From positions 2,165,501 to 2,229,500 of the forward strand of contig JANTQA010000036.1 of the NCBI GenBank assembly GCA_027625915.1: DNA of 64,000 nt, written 5' to 3'. Made by a program: the position numbers and the translations under genes. Under the pieces are notes generated by a model that was not told where the DNA came from, searched no databases, and saw nothing but the letters and a program-made list of their open reading frames with translations. This document shows, one piece after another, positions 1 to 12,376 of this stretch. Source of the DNA: Anaeramoeba flamelloides (lineage: Eukaryota; Metamonada; Anaeramoebidae). The first letter of the stretch is position 1, and each line of letters begins with the position of its first letter.

Positions 1-3000
1 AGGTTTTTGGTCCTTGGATGCATGTCTTTAACAAATTTAAATAATTCACTATTTCCAAAAATGTTGTTTTGCGTGTTTTGCTTTTCATTTTTAATTCATT
101 ATAATCCAACCCATTATTGCCCCCTCTTATTTTAGCATACATTACACCTTGTAATTTCGGTATCCTTTTTAAAAATAATTCAAAAATTACACTTAATTTT
201 TTTGATTCATCATTTAATTTAAATACTAATCTTTCCACAAAGATACATGTTTGTTCAATAATTGAATTGTCTTTATTTTCAAGAATTAAATTTTCTAACC
301 ATAATTCTAAATGATTTAAAAACCAACCAATAATTGCTTCATTATCGTTACTTATTAATATTTTTAAACATTTCATTAATATACAGACTTTTTTAGTATC
401 ATTATCAATTTTGCTTTTTATGAGATCAATAATACTAATTAAGATACTTTCATATTGCTTATTTATTGTTAATAATTTCTCCAAAATAATAAAATATTTG
501 ATATATTCTTCTTCTTTTTGATTACTATTATTATTATTTAATATTTTTTGTAATACTTTCTTCATAAATTTATTTAATATTAAATCATTGTTTCCACAGA
601 TCTTCATTAAAATGTTTCCACATACCAAGGGGTTAGAATCATTCATAATAGTATTAAAAATAAATTCTGTTTCAACTAATAAATATTGATCTAAATTAGA
701 TAGTACCAATTTATTTTCAGTAATACTTTTTCCAATGGGGTATTTTATTGTTTCGTTTTCTTCTTTAAATGAATATATATTATTCATTGTTCGATCTTGA
801 TTATTTGGGTTTGAATTGTTATTATTATTATTCGTAGCCGTATTTAAATTAATATCTTTAATTAATAAATCAATGATTTCAAGTAATATTTTGTTATTAT
901 TTTCTTTATTTTGATAAAGATCGTTATTATTATTATTAGAGTTTTGATTATTATTAATATTGTCATTATTATTATTTTTCAATGGTGACGAGTTTCCTAA
1001 ATAAATATCAATTAATCTAGAAACAATATTAATTGATAATAAATATTTTATGAAAATAGGATCAATTAAAATCAATTCTTTTAAAAATTCTAAATAATCA
1101 TGAATATTTTGAAAAATTAATTGATAATTATTTAAATAATTTAATAAAATTTCTAATTGCGAAATGATTATGGAATTATTAAACTTTCGATCTTTGTTTT
1201 GTAATAATAATTTATTTGATACAGTATTTAAATTTTTAATTAAATCTTCATTAATAATATAATTTTCGTTTGTTTTATTTTTAAAAATAAATTTATTGAT
1301 AATTAATCTTTCATTCTTATTATTCAAGCAACCCTTCATTGAATTTATAATCAAATTTAAATATAATTTTTTAAATTTGACTACAGTACAATTTAATAAA
1401 ATTTCTTCATTCCAAGTTCGAATATTGTTTTCCAGAAACCATTTACTAGTTTTTTCATTATTCTTTAATTGATTAAAAAGAAAATTAAAAAATATTTCCT
1501 GTTTTTCTTTAAATTTAGAATGGCTCAATATCTTGATGGCAAATAATATTAACAATTGCAAATAATTATTTTCAATGATCGGTTTTTCATTAACAATTAT
1601 ATTATCATCATCATCAAGTTTATTATCGTCATCATTATTAAACTTGTTATTTTCGAAAATATCGATTAATGAATAGAAAAAGTTAATGTATTGTTCTTCA
1701 TAGACATTTTTTTTAATAAAAAATTCATTTTTTTCAATATTTATTTCTTTTAATAAATTGTTATTTATTTGAAATTGATTATATTTATTAATGATATCCT
1801 TTCTTTGATAAATTAGCATATATGCAGAATTATTTTTTTCTTTAATTATTGGTTTTTGATTTATCATTGCCTCTTCAGTCCAAATCTCTTCGCTCCCTCC
1901 AAAGCATTCCTCTTCAATTAAAGCAGTATTAAATTTGGTAACAATTCGATCATCGAATTTATACCATTGATCGCTCTTGTTATCTTTTATTAATGAATAA
2001 TAATGCCCTCTTTCAGCAGAGCCTCGGTGCACAATTATTCCCGTTAATATGTAATCGTAATTCGTATTTGGACATTTTTCTTCTTCTATTATTATTTTTT
2101 TTTTATTATTTTCTTTTTGCCCTTCGCCTTCGCCTTCACCTTCTTCTTTTTCTTCTTTGTCTTCTTTTTCTTCTTCTTTATCATTTTCTTTTTTTTCTCC
2201 GTTTTCCTCTTTTTCGTCATTCTCCATTGTATTTATTTCTTTTTCTATTGTATTCGTTTGTTTATTTTTTTTTTTATTTTTTTTATTTTCTTTTTCTTCG
2301 ATACCCTCTTTGGTATAATTATATAGATTTAATTCAAAGGGAAATTCATATTTATCATTTACTTTATATCTTTTCATTGTTTGGAAATTATATTCAATTC
2401 TTTTTAAATTTAAAATTAAAAGCTTTGGTAGAGTATGAATACAAACTCTTTTTATTGCATCAACTTTTTTACCTAACTTTTCAGAATAATACTTATTATC
2501 ACCAGTTAATTTGTCACCTTCGATATACTGTTCTAAACTATGATAAATATCCTTTTTTTCTTTCACATCCAAACTCAAGTTGAAAAAATCTTCCAATCTT
2601 TCAGATCTATCATTTGAATTTTCCTCATCCAATATAATTATTTGATTTGCATTTTTACCACCAAATATGTTTTTTAATAAATTATCTTGATTTATTTTTT
2701 TCAAGTTTTGTTCCAATTGGTTAAATAACATATTAAAAAATTCATCAACATCCATTTGGATTCTTACATTAATCGGTTCACCAGTGTAATCTTTAAATTT
2801 TTTTGCAAAATGTGAAGTATCAATAAATGATTTTTCACTTTCAATCAATTTACCAAAAACCAATTGTAATTGATATAACAAATTGTCATTAATATCATTA
2901 TTATTTTGAATTGTATCTTGCTTCCCATTGGAAAGTTTCTTGTCTTCATTCTCCTTGTTAACATTATGAGGAATATCTAATTTTAATACAGATTTTTTGA

Positions 3001-6000
3001 ATTCTGGTACCATAAATAGTTGCTGTAATAAACTATTCATATAGCAAGTATTACCTAAATTAGTCAAACCTGAATTTAAATCTTTATTCATTTTTATTTC
3101 ATTATAAGGATCATAATACCACAATTTTGGTGGTTTTATGTTTTTCACTTGATTGTAAAATAAATTTGTTGTAATTAAATAATTATTTTTTGAAAACTTG
3201 GAAATTTCTATTAATAATTTAAAAGCCATTTCTTTAGTTCTATTAGTTTTATATTTTGGTGGAATAATTATATCACCATTCTTTTCATCATTTATCTTAT
3301 TATTGTCATTTTTTTGGTTAATAGGATCTAAATTGTATAAAGAATTGAAAATTTCAGTTATCAAGTCTTGGCTATTCTTTATTAAAATTTTATTTGAATG
3401 ATATTTGATTATTAAATTTAATAAATTCATATAGCCAATTAATATTTCATCTGAATTTGTTAAATCCTTCTCAATAATTGGTCTATTTTTAAAAAAGTAT
3501 ATCAATTGATTAATAAAATCTTCCAACGAAATATTCAAATTATTTAATTTAAAGTTTAATTCCAAAATTTGAATTAATATATTGAAATATTCATTAGAAT
3601 AAATCTTATCAAGATTTTTAGTATTGCTATTTAAATTACAATCTTTTAATATTGGAAATATTTTTATTAAATTTAATAAAAAAAAATTATTTAAAATCAA
3701 TTTTTTTTTATTCACAGTCCTATTTTCTTTTTCCAATACTTTTTCTTTTCCAATTTCTTTCTTTGTTTCTTTTTCCACTATTATTCCTTTTTCTTTTTCC
3801 ACTACTTTTTCTTTTTCGATCCCATCACTTTTTTCAATTTCTTTCTTTTTCTCCGTCCCTTTTTCGTTTTGAATTTCTTTTTCTTTTTCGCTGTCTTTTT
3901 CACTATCTTGTTTTTCGTTATCAATTTTTGTGATTTTTTCAAGATCTTTTTTACTTAATTCATTAAAACACAACTCATTAATTAATTTTAAACATAATAA
4001 CCTGAAAGATGATTGATTTGAAAATAATAAAAATTCTTTAATCCAATTATTAAATTTTGAGTAATTAATTAATGCATTTTTCCATTGTAAATGATTATTA
4101 TAATTTTTATTACAACCTGAAATTATTATTAAAATTATATTATTTAAAGTGTTTTTAATTTTCTCGAGATCATCCTTATTATTTTTTGTTTGATAATAAA
4201 TTTTTTTAATAGTTTTTAATAATATATTTACAAAATTATTAATATTTAAATTATTTAATTCAATATCATTATCAATAATATATTCATTTAAATTATTGTT
4301 ATTATTAACTAATAATTGTGAAAGGATTTTTATTAATAAAATCATCGAATCATTTTTAGTGATTATTAAAGATTCATTAGTAATTTTATTAATTTTTATT
4401 AGCAAATTGATGATTTTATTTACAGACCCTTTTTTTTTAAAGATATTTATTAATTTATTAATTCTTTTTCTTTCACCTTCATTTTCATTATTATTATTAT
4501 TATTGTTGTCATTTTCATTATTATGTGGTAAATAAGTTAATTTATCAATAATTTGTAAAGAATAATTTAGTTTAAATAAGGATTGATCAATATTAAAAAT
4601 AGTATCCCAATTCAATTCATTTATTTCTTTTTCATTTAAATTACTTAGATTTAAAAATTTATTTAAAATCATTTCATTTGAAGGCATTAATTTCAAAATA
4701 TTCAAAACCTTTTCTTTAATTTTATTATTATTTATTGATTCCTTTTCTAAAATAAGAAATAATTCATTGAAATATTTTTTCAAAATAAAAGTAGGAATTG
4801 AATTTTTTTGTATATTATTTTTTTTTTTTTGAATTTTTCTCATAATTTTTAAATCATTATCATAATTATTAGGAATAAATTTTTTATATAAAATTAATTC
4901 ATCATTATTTTGAATTTGTAATTCATTGATTGTTTTAAAATAAGTTAAATTGTCCAAGTTAATATTATCGAAGGTTATTTGAAAAGTATTAAAATTTAAA
5001 TTTAAATGTTTACCAATTTTGGTTTTTAATTTGTAAATGGAATCATTCGCATTAATTTGTAAATTAAAATTGTATTTTTTCTGGGAATCTATTGAATTGT
5101 TAATTATTAAATTGATTGGCAAATTAAATATTCCAAATTTATGTCTTTTAAAGCCTAAATATTCTGGTAAAATATTCCTTTCTCTAAATTGGATATATTT
5201 TGTTAAAATTATCAAAATTCTATTTAATACAGTTCCGTTATTATTATTATCATTATCGATCATTTTATCATTTTTTAAATAGCCAATACATTTTTTTATA
5301 AACTTTTCATTCCATTCGACACATTTATTGCTATATATTTGTTTCTCCAATTTTTGGTATTGAATTAATAAGTCAATAGCCAATATACTTACATCTTCAT
5401 TATCCGCAAACAATGCTATTTCCCATATTTTGCTAATGCCTTTTAATTCATTTTCCTTAACAAATTTAGTAATAAGAATGCTTTTTTTATTCTTGATCGC
5501 AATTAAATTTTGATTTTTATTATAAATATTAAAAATATGAATAAAAAACTTGAATTCACTTTCATTTAGTAACTTTGTATCAAATTCTAATGCCTTTTCA
5601 AATAAATATCCATTTACTATTTTTTTTGACTCAAAACTAGTGATCCAATTATAAAATAAATTTGTTTCCAATTTTTCTAAAATTGGATTTTCAATAAAAC
5701 TTTCCCATAAAGTAATCATTTCTTGTTTTTTAAATTTGATATGATTTGATATAGATTTTAAAAATACTAAAAAATTTAATCTCGTTTCCAATTGTTTTAA
5801 ATATGGTAAATGTTCTATTATAGCAATTGATTTTAAATTATTTTCTTCGTTTTTTTTTTCAAATTCCGTTTTGTTTTCATTATTGTTATTAATATTATTA
5901 TAATTTAGATTATTTTTTATTAGATATTTGTTGACTCGTTCTTTGAAATTTAATAAATCTTGTAAAATTATTTCTTTCATATTTTCCTTTTTTTGATATT

Positions 6001-6562
6001 CATCAACAATCGTTTTTCTATTTACAGAAATATTGGTAAAAGTATTATATCCCTGTACTTGTTGTTGATTATTATAAGATAAAATTAAGTTTTTCAATAA
6101 AGGTATTATCAGAATACTATTGTTATTGCTAATATTGTTATCTTTATCTTGATTTGTATTCTTCTTTTTTGTCTTTTCAAATTCAACTTGTTGATTTCTT
6201 AATTCCTCAATAATCAAGTTAAATAACATTTTTCTCTTTGAATCAGAAAAAATTTGTTTATTAAATATTTTTTTTAAATTGTCACATATTTTTAATCTTA
6301 TTTCATAATCAAGATAATTATTTAAAATTAAATTCCAAAATTTTTTAAAAAATAATTCAAAAATCGTTTTATATCCATTATATTGATTTGTTAAATTTAA
6401 AGTTGTTCTTGTTAATTCGGTTAAAAATTCAATATGCCATATTTCCCATTCTTCAATCCCATCAAATTTTTCTGTACAAATATAATTTAAGAACTCCTTT
6501 GAAAAATAACTACAAATTTGCGATAAAATATTAAAAATAATGTTTGCAAATGTTTGATGATC
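1..6562 (-). CDS. USP9X/FAF-X-type ubiquitin carboxyl-terminal hydrolase, large catalytic exon (3' end outside window)
   Basis: This exon stays open in one minus-strand frame from 6562 to the left edge, over 2,180 codons, so the C-terminus is missing. It encodes a helical, HEAT/ARM-like N-terminal region rich in Asn and Lys, a ubiquitin-like stretch around 4900-5050, then the USP catalytic domain. The Cys box GLTNLGNTCYMNSLLQQLF puts the nucleophile codon at about 3044-3046. The His box RGHYYSLI puts the catalytic His at 2003-2005. A Glu/Lys-rich low-complexity insert (about 2090-2300) lies inside the catalytic domain and another (3700-3930) before it. The family cleaves ubiquitin from substrates. 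The order of helical region, UBL and USP domain matches USP9X/USP24/USP34 proteins. The exon is entered from an acceptor at 6563-6564; an in-frame TAA lies just upstream in the intron. Family assignment is firm; orthology to USP9X itself is inference. Confidence 0.93.
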
Positions 6563-7689
6563 CTTTTGATGAATTTTAATTGATTTTTTTTTTTAAAGAA
6601 TTAGAAAGAATGATATATTGTAAATAAATGTAAAAATAATATATTAATAAACAGAGAATTATATTTTTAATTATATTTATAAAAAATTTGATATATTCAG
6701 ATTTAACAGAATGGAAAAATTAAAAAAAGTTGAGGAAAGAAAATTGATTTTGATATGATCAGTTGTTAATCACAACATCAGCTGTGTAGATCGAAAAATT
6801 TGTATTATTATTATTTTTTTTATAATTGATACAAATAATTAAAAAGAAAATAATATCAAATATAGATTTTGGTATTTTGGAATTTATAGTTATATATATA
6901 TATATATATATATAGATTGATAGATTGCTTTCGAAGGTTTTATGACTTAGAACTTTTTATCTAAAAGATTTGAATTGTTGAATTTTTAAAAGAAACACTT
7001 TGTTTTTAATTTTTGAAGGACTTAAAATATTAATGTTTCAAAAATTTTTTATTTTCAAAAATCCATAAAAGACATTTTTAAAAAGAACTTTTTTCAATTA
7101 ATAATTTTGATTTTTTTTTGAGAGGTCATTAATTTATTTCGATGAGTGTGAACATTTGAAATAAAAAAAACAATTTTGAAAATATTGTACATAAAATGAA
7201 AATTTTTCATTTTTTTTTCGAATAATTTTTTACAATATATCTTTAACTTTCATATCAAAGAGTCAACCTTTTAACAACTAAATACAAAATGCAATAACAT
7301 TTTTTCATGTACTATAGAATCATTAAGTTTTGTTAGAAATGTTTTTATCTTCTTATAATATTATTAATTTTCGCAAAGAAATTTCTGAGAAATAGATAAA
7401 TTTTAAAGTTTTTAAACAAATATAAAAAATTGGAAATATTAAATAAAAAAAAATCTGAATTTTGAAAAAAGTTTTTAACAAACAAATTAATATTATCCAA
7501 ACTGCACTTTGTATTTAAACTTTTTTTAAAATAAGTTGATCCACTAAATAAAATTATTTTATTGTTTTTAGGTGGATTATATTATTTTATGAATAATCCC
7601 TGAAGGATCTAGTTACTTACTGTGAATTTGCTCAATATTTAAGTAGTGGCTTGCCACTAAAAGTGGCATTATGGAATTCCACTTCTTTT

Positions 7690-7860
7690 TATTGAAAAAA
7701 TTCAAATAACAAAAAAAAAATTCACAGGATCTCAATAATAAAAATTCAATTAACAAAAGAAATTTCAAAGGATCTCAATGTCAAAAATTACAAAAAAAAG
7801 ATAAAATTTTACTATTAGTAAATAAAAAAAAATTCAAATATAAAATTACAAGACCCCCAA
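7690..7860. repeat. Degenerate tandem repeat, unit about 40-44 bp
   Basis: Three to four units share an AAAATTCAAnTAACAAA core followed by TTCAnAGGATCTCAAT in the first two copies. Later units are more diverged. It sits inside the long USP intron. Just upstream, at 7645-7685, is a short palindromic patch built from GTGGCnnGCCACT and AAGTGG repeats. Confidence 0.5.
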
Positions 7861-7904
7861 TTTCCAAAAATTCAAATTTAAAAATAAAAATTAATCTTTG
7901 CTTA

Positions 7905-8330
7905 TTTTGTATTTCCAAATGCTTAAATTTTTCCAATTTGAAACAAATAGTTTTCTTTCAGTACAAAATTGATTAAATTTGATTTATTCTAATTTGTGGT
8001 TATTTTATAACTCTTTATATTTTAATTTAATAACGTAAGGATTTATTAATATTCATTTGATAAAAAATAACTCATTTGAGAAATGAAAAAAATACAAAAA
8101 AAAAATCTTGGAGAGATTTCAAAAAGCGCCATAGAGATATACTTTGAAACTAAAACAGTTATATTCAGAGTTGTATATTCGCAACCATTCAAATTAGTAA
8201 ATTGAGTGTTTCGCTCTTTGGCACTTTTTTCTAAAAATATCCTCTTTTTTGATTGTTGTTTTTTAGAGATCGATCTTAGATCACTTGCTTATTTTTTTTT
8301 AATTGGTATTAGACACTGATAAAAATTACT
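7905..8330 (+). repeat. Dispersed repeat family D, copy 1
   Basis: The segment matches 21735-22140 in the same orientation, base for base over many blocks: AAATAACTCATTTGAGAAAT, then a CATTCAAATT/AAATTGAGTGT block, then GGTATT(A/G)G(A/G)nACTGATAA. It has no long open frame, and I found neither clear terminal inverted repeats nor a tRNA-like head, so the class is unknown. The two copies differ by many small indels, suggesting an old family. Confidence 0.6.
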
Positions 8331-8868
8331 AAAAAAGTATTTTTTTAATTTAAAAAGTATTTTTCACAGGAAGGACCAAATTTCTTAAAGTAGAAAAATA
8401 TTCTTTTGGTAATGTTTAAAATAAAATATTCCAAAATTCAATTAATCTAATATCATTTAAAAAAAAATCAAAAAGATTTATCAAGGAAATATGAGGGAAT
8501 TCGACGTTTATTAGATCAAAAAAAAATATTTTTTAATAATGTAATTGAAATTTATTAAATATTTTTGAATAGATCATGCTTATTCATAGAATAGATAGTA
8601 GCACCAGTTAGAATTATCAATGAAAAATACATTAAAATGTTGGTAATTATGGATAAAGATAATTTTTTAATTGAGAAATAAACAATATTTTGAAATATTC
8701 TAGATTTCTTGTTTTGTTTAATACTCTGCCAGAAATGATTAAAAAAAAAAGGTGGAGGGGTGTATTTAAGGAAAAAAAGAAAAAGAAAAAGAAATTAAAT
8801 TGGAAAAAAGAAAATAAATTGGAAAAAGAAAGAGAAAAAAAATTAAAAATAAAAAAATTAATTCATAC

Positions 8869-9503
8869 TTCTGTAGCATTCCAAATTAAATTAAAATCAT
8901 CAAACGTTAATGACTCATGTTTAAACAAGGTCTCAAGAATTGTTTTGCAGTGTTTAATTATTTCAGGATGTTTTCGTTCACCAAATAAAACCTTAATTAA
9001 TTCATTTTCTTTTGACCAGGAGCATAATTCTTTTATATTCATTGAACGGTTTGTAAATTTTTTAAATCTAATTTTTCTAAATCGTTTATTAAGTTCTAAA
9101 ATGCCAATTGCCCTCATTTCAAAATAAGCAGAGTTTAACCATTTAAAAGAAAAAAAGATTTTAAAATCTTGTCGAGTTTTTTTACCTAGAGTTTTATCAT
9201 AATCTTCTATTGCGTCAGTTACCTTTGCAACAATATTTATGTATTGTGAATATTTAAAATTACGAAGTTCATTGCAATCTTTTTTGATAAGATTATCAAC
9301 ATACATTTTTAAATTTGGAATGAGCTTTTCTAAATATTCTTTTTTAAATAAATGGGATATTTTTTGAATTGTTTCTATATATTTTAAGGTTGTTTTTGGT
9401 TCTTGTTTGTATTCTTTTGATAGTAAAAAATTGCTTATAGCCAAAAAGCCATCTTTTGATGCAAAATATTCAATGTTTTTACACAAATAATATGATCTTG
9501 GTC
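8869..9503 (-). CDS. USP9X-like gene, internal N-terminal exon
   Basis: The exon continues the USP9X-like protein upstream of the catalytic exon. It opens at an AG acceptor (9504-9505) right after an in-frame TAG and ends at a GTATGA donor (8868). Residues include FKWLNSAYFEMRAIGILELN and LIWNATE, which resemble the USP9X-family pattern of a repeated ELN helix followed by an LxxxDLDxIW element. Joining phase 0 at 8869 to 6562 gives IWNATE-DHQTFANIIF, matching where animal USP9X reads IWAAQAGKHEAIVKN as I recall it. This continuity is the main evidence that the 2.3 kb gap is an intron. The segment is a helical scaffold outside the active site. Its 5' neighbour ends in a different phase from exon 2, so at least one exon between 9504 and 11805 is unplaced. 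Confidence 0.8.
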
Positions 9504-11805
9504 CTGGAAGCTAGATTTGTTTTGTAAATTGTTTGGTTTTTTTTAAAAAAAAAGGAAAATACATTTTTAAAGATTATAAGAAATTTGCTTTTGAATAATT
9601 TATATAATTTTTCAGGAAAAAATAGATTTGTGTGAAAAAAGATAAAAAAATTAAAACCCAATTTTCGCCTCTGTAAATATTATCAAATAAAAATTAGAGA
9701 TCAGAATATTTTCATATCGTGTATTTAGTTTATACAATTCCATATAAACCAACAATTTTGATCTCTTTAATTAAAGTAATATCTGACAAATAAGCAAATA
9801 GGATTAATATTAAGGATAAATAAATGTCGAATAACAATTTTTGGATATTGTAAATAGTCATATTAGAATTTGATTTTATAAAGATGTTTGAAAATAAAAA
9901 TGTAGTACTTTTTTGAAAATATTTGATATAAAAAATTGGATTATATTTTGTTTATCCTTTATACAAATGGCCAATTAATTTAAAACTTTGAAATTACACT
10001 TTAAAAAAAATAATAAATACTGATAAATTCAATTAAAAGTTTGTAAATTTTTGCTTCATTTTTCATTTTACAAATTTTTTTACCTTTGCTTTGGAGAAAG
10101 CATTTTATTTGGTTTAAATATTAAGAAACTTTGGAAAATTAGTTGTCCTTACAAAATATTCTTTGCCAAGAGCTGTTTTAAAAGTAGAAGTTATCAAATT
10201 TTGTAAAAGGGGAAAGCGAACAAAAAAATTTTTTTGAATTTTTTTGAATTTATCAGTACAGTATGTTAAATAATCCGTGTTGGGTTTTTAATTTGTGTTT
10301 TTGAAAATTGTTTGTATTGTTTTTGTAAATAATTGTTGGGGTTTTTTTTTTTTAAAGAGTGTTTTTTTGTTTTTAATTGTTGTTTTTGAAATTTATTCTA
10401 GTATTCCTTAAAAATAGAGTTCAGTAAAATTGTATTTTCCAAATCAAACAGTATTTACAATAGTAATTTTACCAAATCATTATTTCCACAATCTTCCAGC
10501 TTCAGTTACTCTATTTAAGAACTAACCCAATCAAATTTAAACAAACTTGTCACCAAAATCCACTATAACCAAATCTTTCAATTTGATCGAAAAAAAAAAC
10601 ACTAACAAAAAAAAAGACCAAGGTTTTACTGAAAAACTGTTTTGGATCTATCTAAATGTGCAAAATAATTTCTAAAATTTTCAAGTTTTTTTGAAAAAGA
10701 TATTTTTTTAAAAATTTCACTTTATTTTCTTTTTTTACCTTTAGCAATTAGCATTTAAAATCATCTCTTGTAATTGGTTAACTTTATTTATTTATTTAGC
10801 TGGTTCTTTTTTGTGGAATATATTGGGCGAACCAAGAATCCTCAATGTCTCAATATTCCCGAATTGAAAAATAAGTTAATCAGCTAAAATTTTATACCAT
10901 TAAAATTCTACAAGAACATTGGTCAAACGGTTTAATAATAAATTTTACGTAATAATGAGAGGGAATTAAATCTCTAAAAATATCAATTCTCATTGACTAA
11001 TGAAGATCTTTCAATTTTTCATTAATTCTCTTAGAAGTTAAAAATATTTGAAGTACTGTTGAAAAAAAATTTTTGATTATATCTTGATGAATGAAAAGTA
11101 TTATGTTCAAACTATGCTTCTTTTCGAAAAATAAACACACTTTTGAAAATTTTTAATTTCAATAACAATTAAAAACTAAAAACACTCTTGAACAATTTTC
11201 AAAACAACAATGAAAAACCAAAAAATTTTAAAACAACAATAAATAGTTGAAAAAAAATATTTATTGAAGTCAACACGGATTATTTAACAAACTGTATATG
11301 TAAAATGTATGTGCGATGTAAAAACTTGGTATAATTCTAATTTTGCACAACTTTATTATCTCTTATTATATTCTATTCGCCACTTCCATCAGAAAGTTGA
11401 ATTTCTTTCTTTTTATATTGAAATTTTTTGAAAATGTGGGTTTTCAAAAGAGATTTTTTCACTATATTTCTTCTTTTTTGCCATGAGAGAACTAGAACTT
11501 GATAAAATCCTTTTCTCCACGGGAAAAAGTGTGGTAAAGTGTTTGTTTTGAAGCTCTCAAAATTCAAAAATTAATAATTTTTGAAAAACAACAATCTTTT
11601 TTATTTGATTCATTGAATTTTTCAGTTTCTTCTTTTTGGACGATTGATTGATTTCAAACTTTCGTTTTTCAAAAAATTGTTTTTGAAAAGAAGATTTGAG
11701 AAAAAAAAAAACAAAAAAATATTTGTTGAAAAAAAAGAAGAAAAAATTGTTTGTCTTTTTAAAATAAAAATAAAAATAAAAAACAAGAAAAAAGATAAGA
11801 GTTAC
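9504..11805 (-). other. Unresolved intron/exon stretch of the USP9X-like gene
   Basis: The interval lies between two recognised exons of one gene. Donor phase 0 at 11805 and acceptor phase 1 at 9503 are incompatible, so one or more small exons must lie here if both neighbours are spliced as proposed. The best candidate is about 11397-11556 on the minus strand, where two overlapping frames are open. Most of the rest is the TA-flanked element at 10259-11294 and AT-rich filler. Confidence 0.45.
10259..11294. mobile_element. 1,036-bp TA-flanked inverted-repeat element in USP intron (Tc1/mariner-like, non-autonomous)
   Basis: The left end reads CAGTATGTTAAATAATCCGT and the right end is its near-perfect inverse, ending AACAAACTG. 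TA lies on both sides (10257-10258, 11295-11296). The inverted similarity continues raggedly for over 100 bp into both arms. There is no transposase frame inside. CAGT ends plus a TA target duplication are typical of Tc1/mariner/pogo elements, so this is most likely a MITE mobilised by a transposase elsewhere. It sits inside a host intron and appears fairly young from the preserved ends. Confidence 0.8.
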
Positions 11806-12161
11806 TTTTTTTTTGAGCACAACCCAGTCGTAAGTTTCCATAAAACTATTTGGATCCTTTTTCATAAAGGTTGTATAAAAGACTTGTGATTGTGGATTAC
11901 CAAAGATCCTACATAATGATCGGATGAGATCATAACTTCCTGTTTCAAGTCTACTTACGACAAGATCGATTGAGTAGGTAAAGAAATCATTTATTAAGGG
12001 GACAGACTCTATTGGAAAATCTGCTCTCACCCATATTTTATTAACTATGTTATACAGAACATTTTCAACAAAATAATTTGTTCGTTCCTCTGAAAAATCT
12101 CCGTTAATCATAGATCGGATTTCCTCTTTATACCCAACTAATTGAATAGATGGATCTTCAT
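11806..12161 (-). CDS. USP9X-like gene, exon 2
   Basis: Exon 2 begins after an AG acceptor at 12162-12163 and ends at a GTAACT donor (11805-11804). It encodes NYFVENVLYNIVNKIWVRAD, then FPIESVPLINDFFTYSIDLV, VVSRLETGSYDLIRSLCRIF and GNPQ, a conserved N-terminal scaffold block of USP9X/USP34-type proteins as I recall them. It is the same gene as the catalytic exon at 1-6562. Phase fits exon 1 exactly: a single G from exon 1 plus AT makes an Asp codon. The open frame runs past the donor into poly-Phe/Lys nonsense, as expected for intron read-through. A short open stretch at about 11397-11556 could be part of the next exon, but two frames compete and I could not choose. Confidence 0.75.
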
Positions 12162-12243
12162 CTATTAATCCATTAGAAAAAAATAAAAAAAGATCGGAAG
12201 TAGAATAGGTATTTCTTTTTTGGTTTTTTATTTTTGTTCGGAA

Positions 12244-12282
<39 letters not shown>

Positions 12283-12306
12283 AAGGAGAATTCGAAATGA
12301 AGTTAC

Positions 12307-12376
12307 CCTTTATGATACTATTTAACAATGTTTCGTAGTACTTAATATAAAATTCAGGTTTATTTTTATCAGACAT
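12307..12376 (-). CDS. USP9X-like gene, exon 1 with start codon
   Basis: This short first exon starts with ATG at 12376-12374 and reads MSDKNKPEFYIKYYETLLNS, then IIK plus one base, before a GTAACT donor at 12306-12305. The intron to exon 2 is 145 nt and contains an uninterrupted poly-T run of nearly 40 bases on the coding strand (12249-12289). An ATG a few bases upstream is out of frame and hits TGA after four codons, so 12376 is preferred. The start is inferred from phase compatibility with exon 2 and from Lys/Tyr/Glu-rich coding character; no homology is recognisable in so short a piece. Confidence 0.6.

Larger units (their letters stand above)
6563..8868 (-). other. 2,306-nt intron of the USP9X-like gene
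   Basis: The interval has a GTATGA donor at its 8868 end and an AG acceptor at 6564-6563. It contains no convincing open frame. It holds an AT dinucleotide run (6893-6914), a degenerate tandem repeat (about 7690-7860) and one copy of dispersed repeat family D (about 7905-8330). The plus-strand open frame at 8690-9127 is Lys-rich antisense to the neighbouring exon. Confidence 0.7.

Noticed and set aside
1993-2583. 196-codon plus-strand open frame rich in Leu, Phe and Tyr
   Set aside because: It is antisense to the Glu/Lys-rich insert of the USP catalytic domain.
3624-3933. Two overlapping plus-strand Phe/Ser-rich frames
   Set aside because: Antisense shadows of the Glu/Lys-rich linker in the USP gene.
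1-6562. Reassigned stop codons
   Set aside because: The long frame contains no in-frame stops, and TAA or TGA ends Ras, ISY1 and the RRM protein where expected.
8690-9127. 145-codon plus-strand frame
   Set aside because: Lys-rich start from A runs, then antisense to the USP N-terminal exon.
11644-11889. Plus-strand Lys-rich frame
   Set aside because: Antisense to USP exon 2 and its intron; low complexity.
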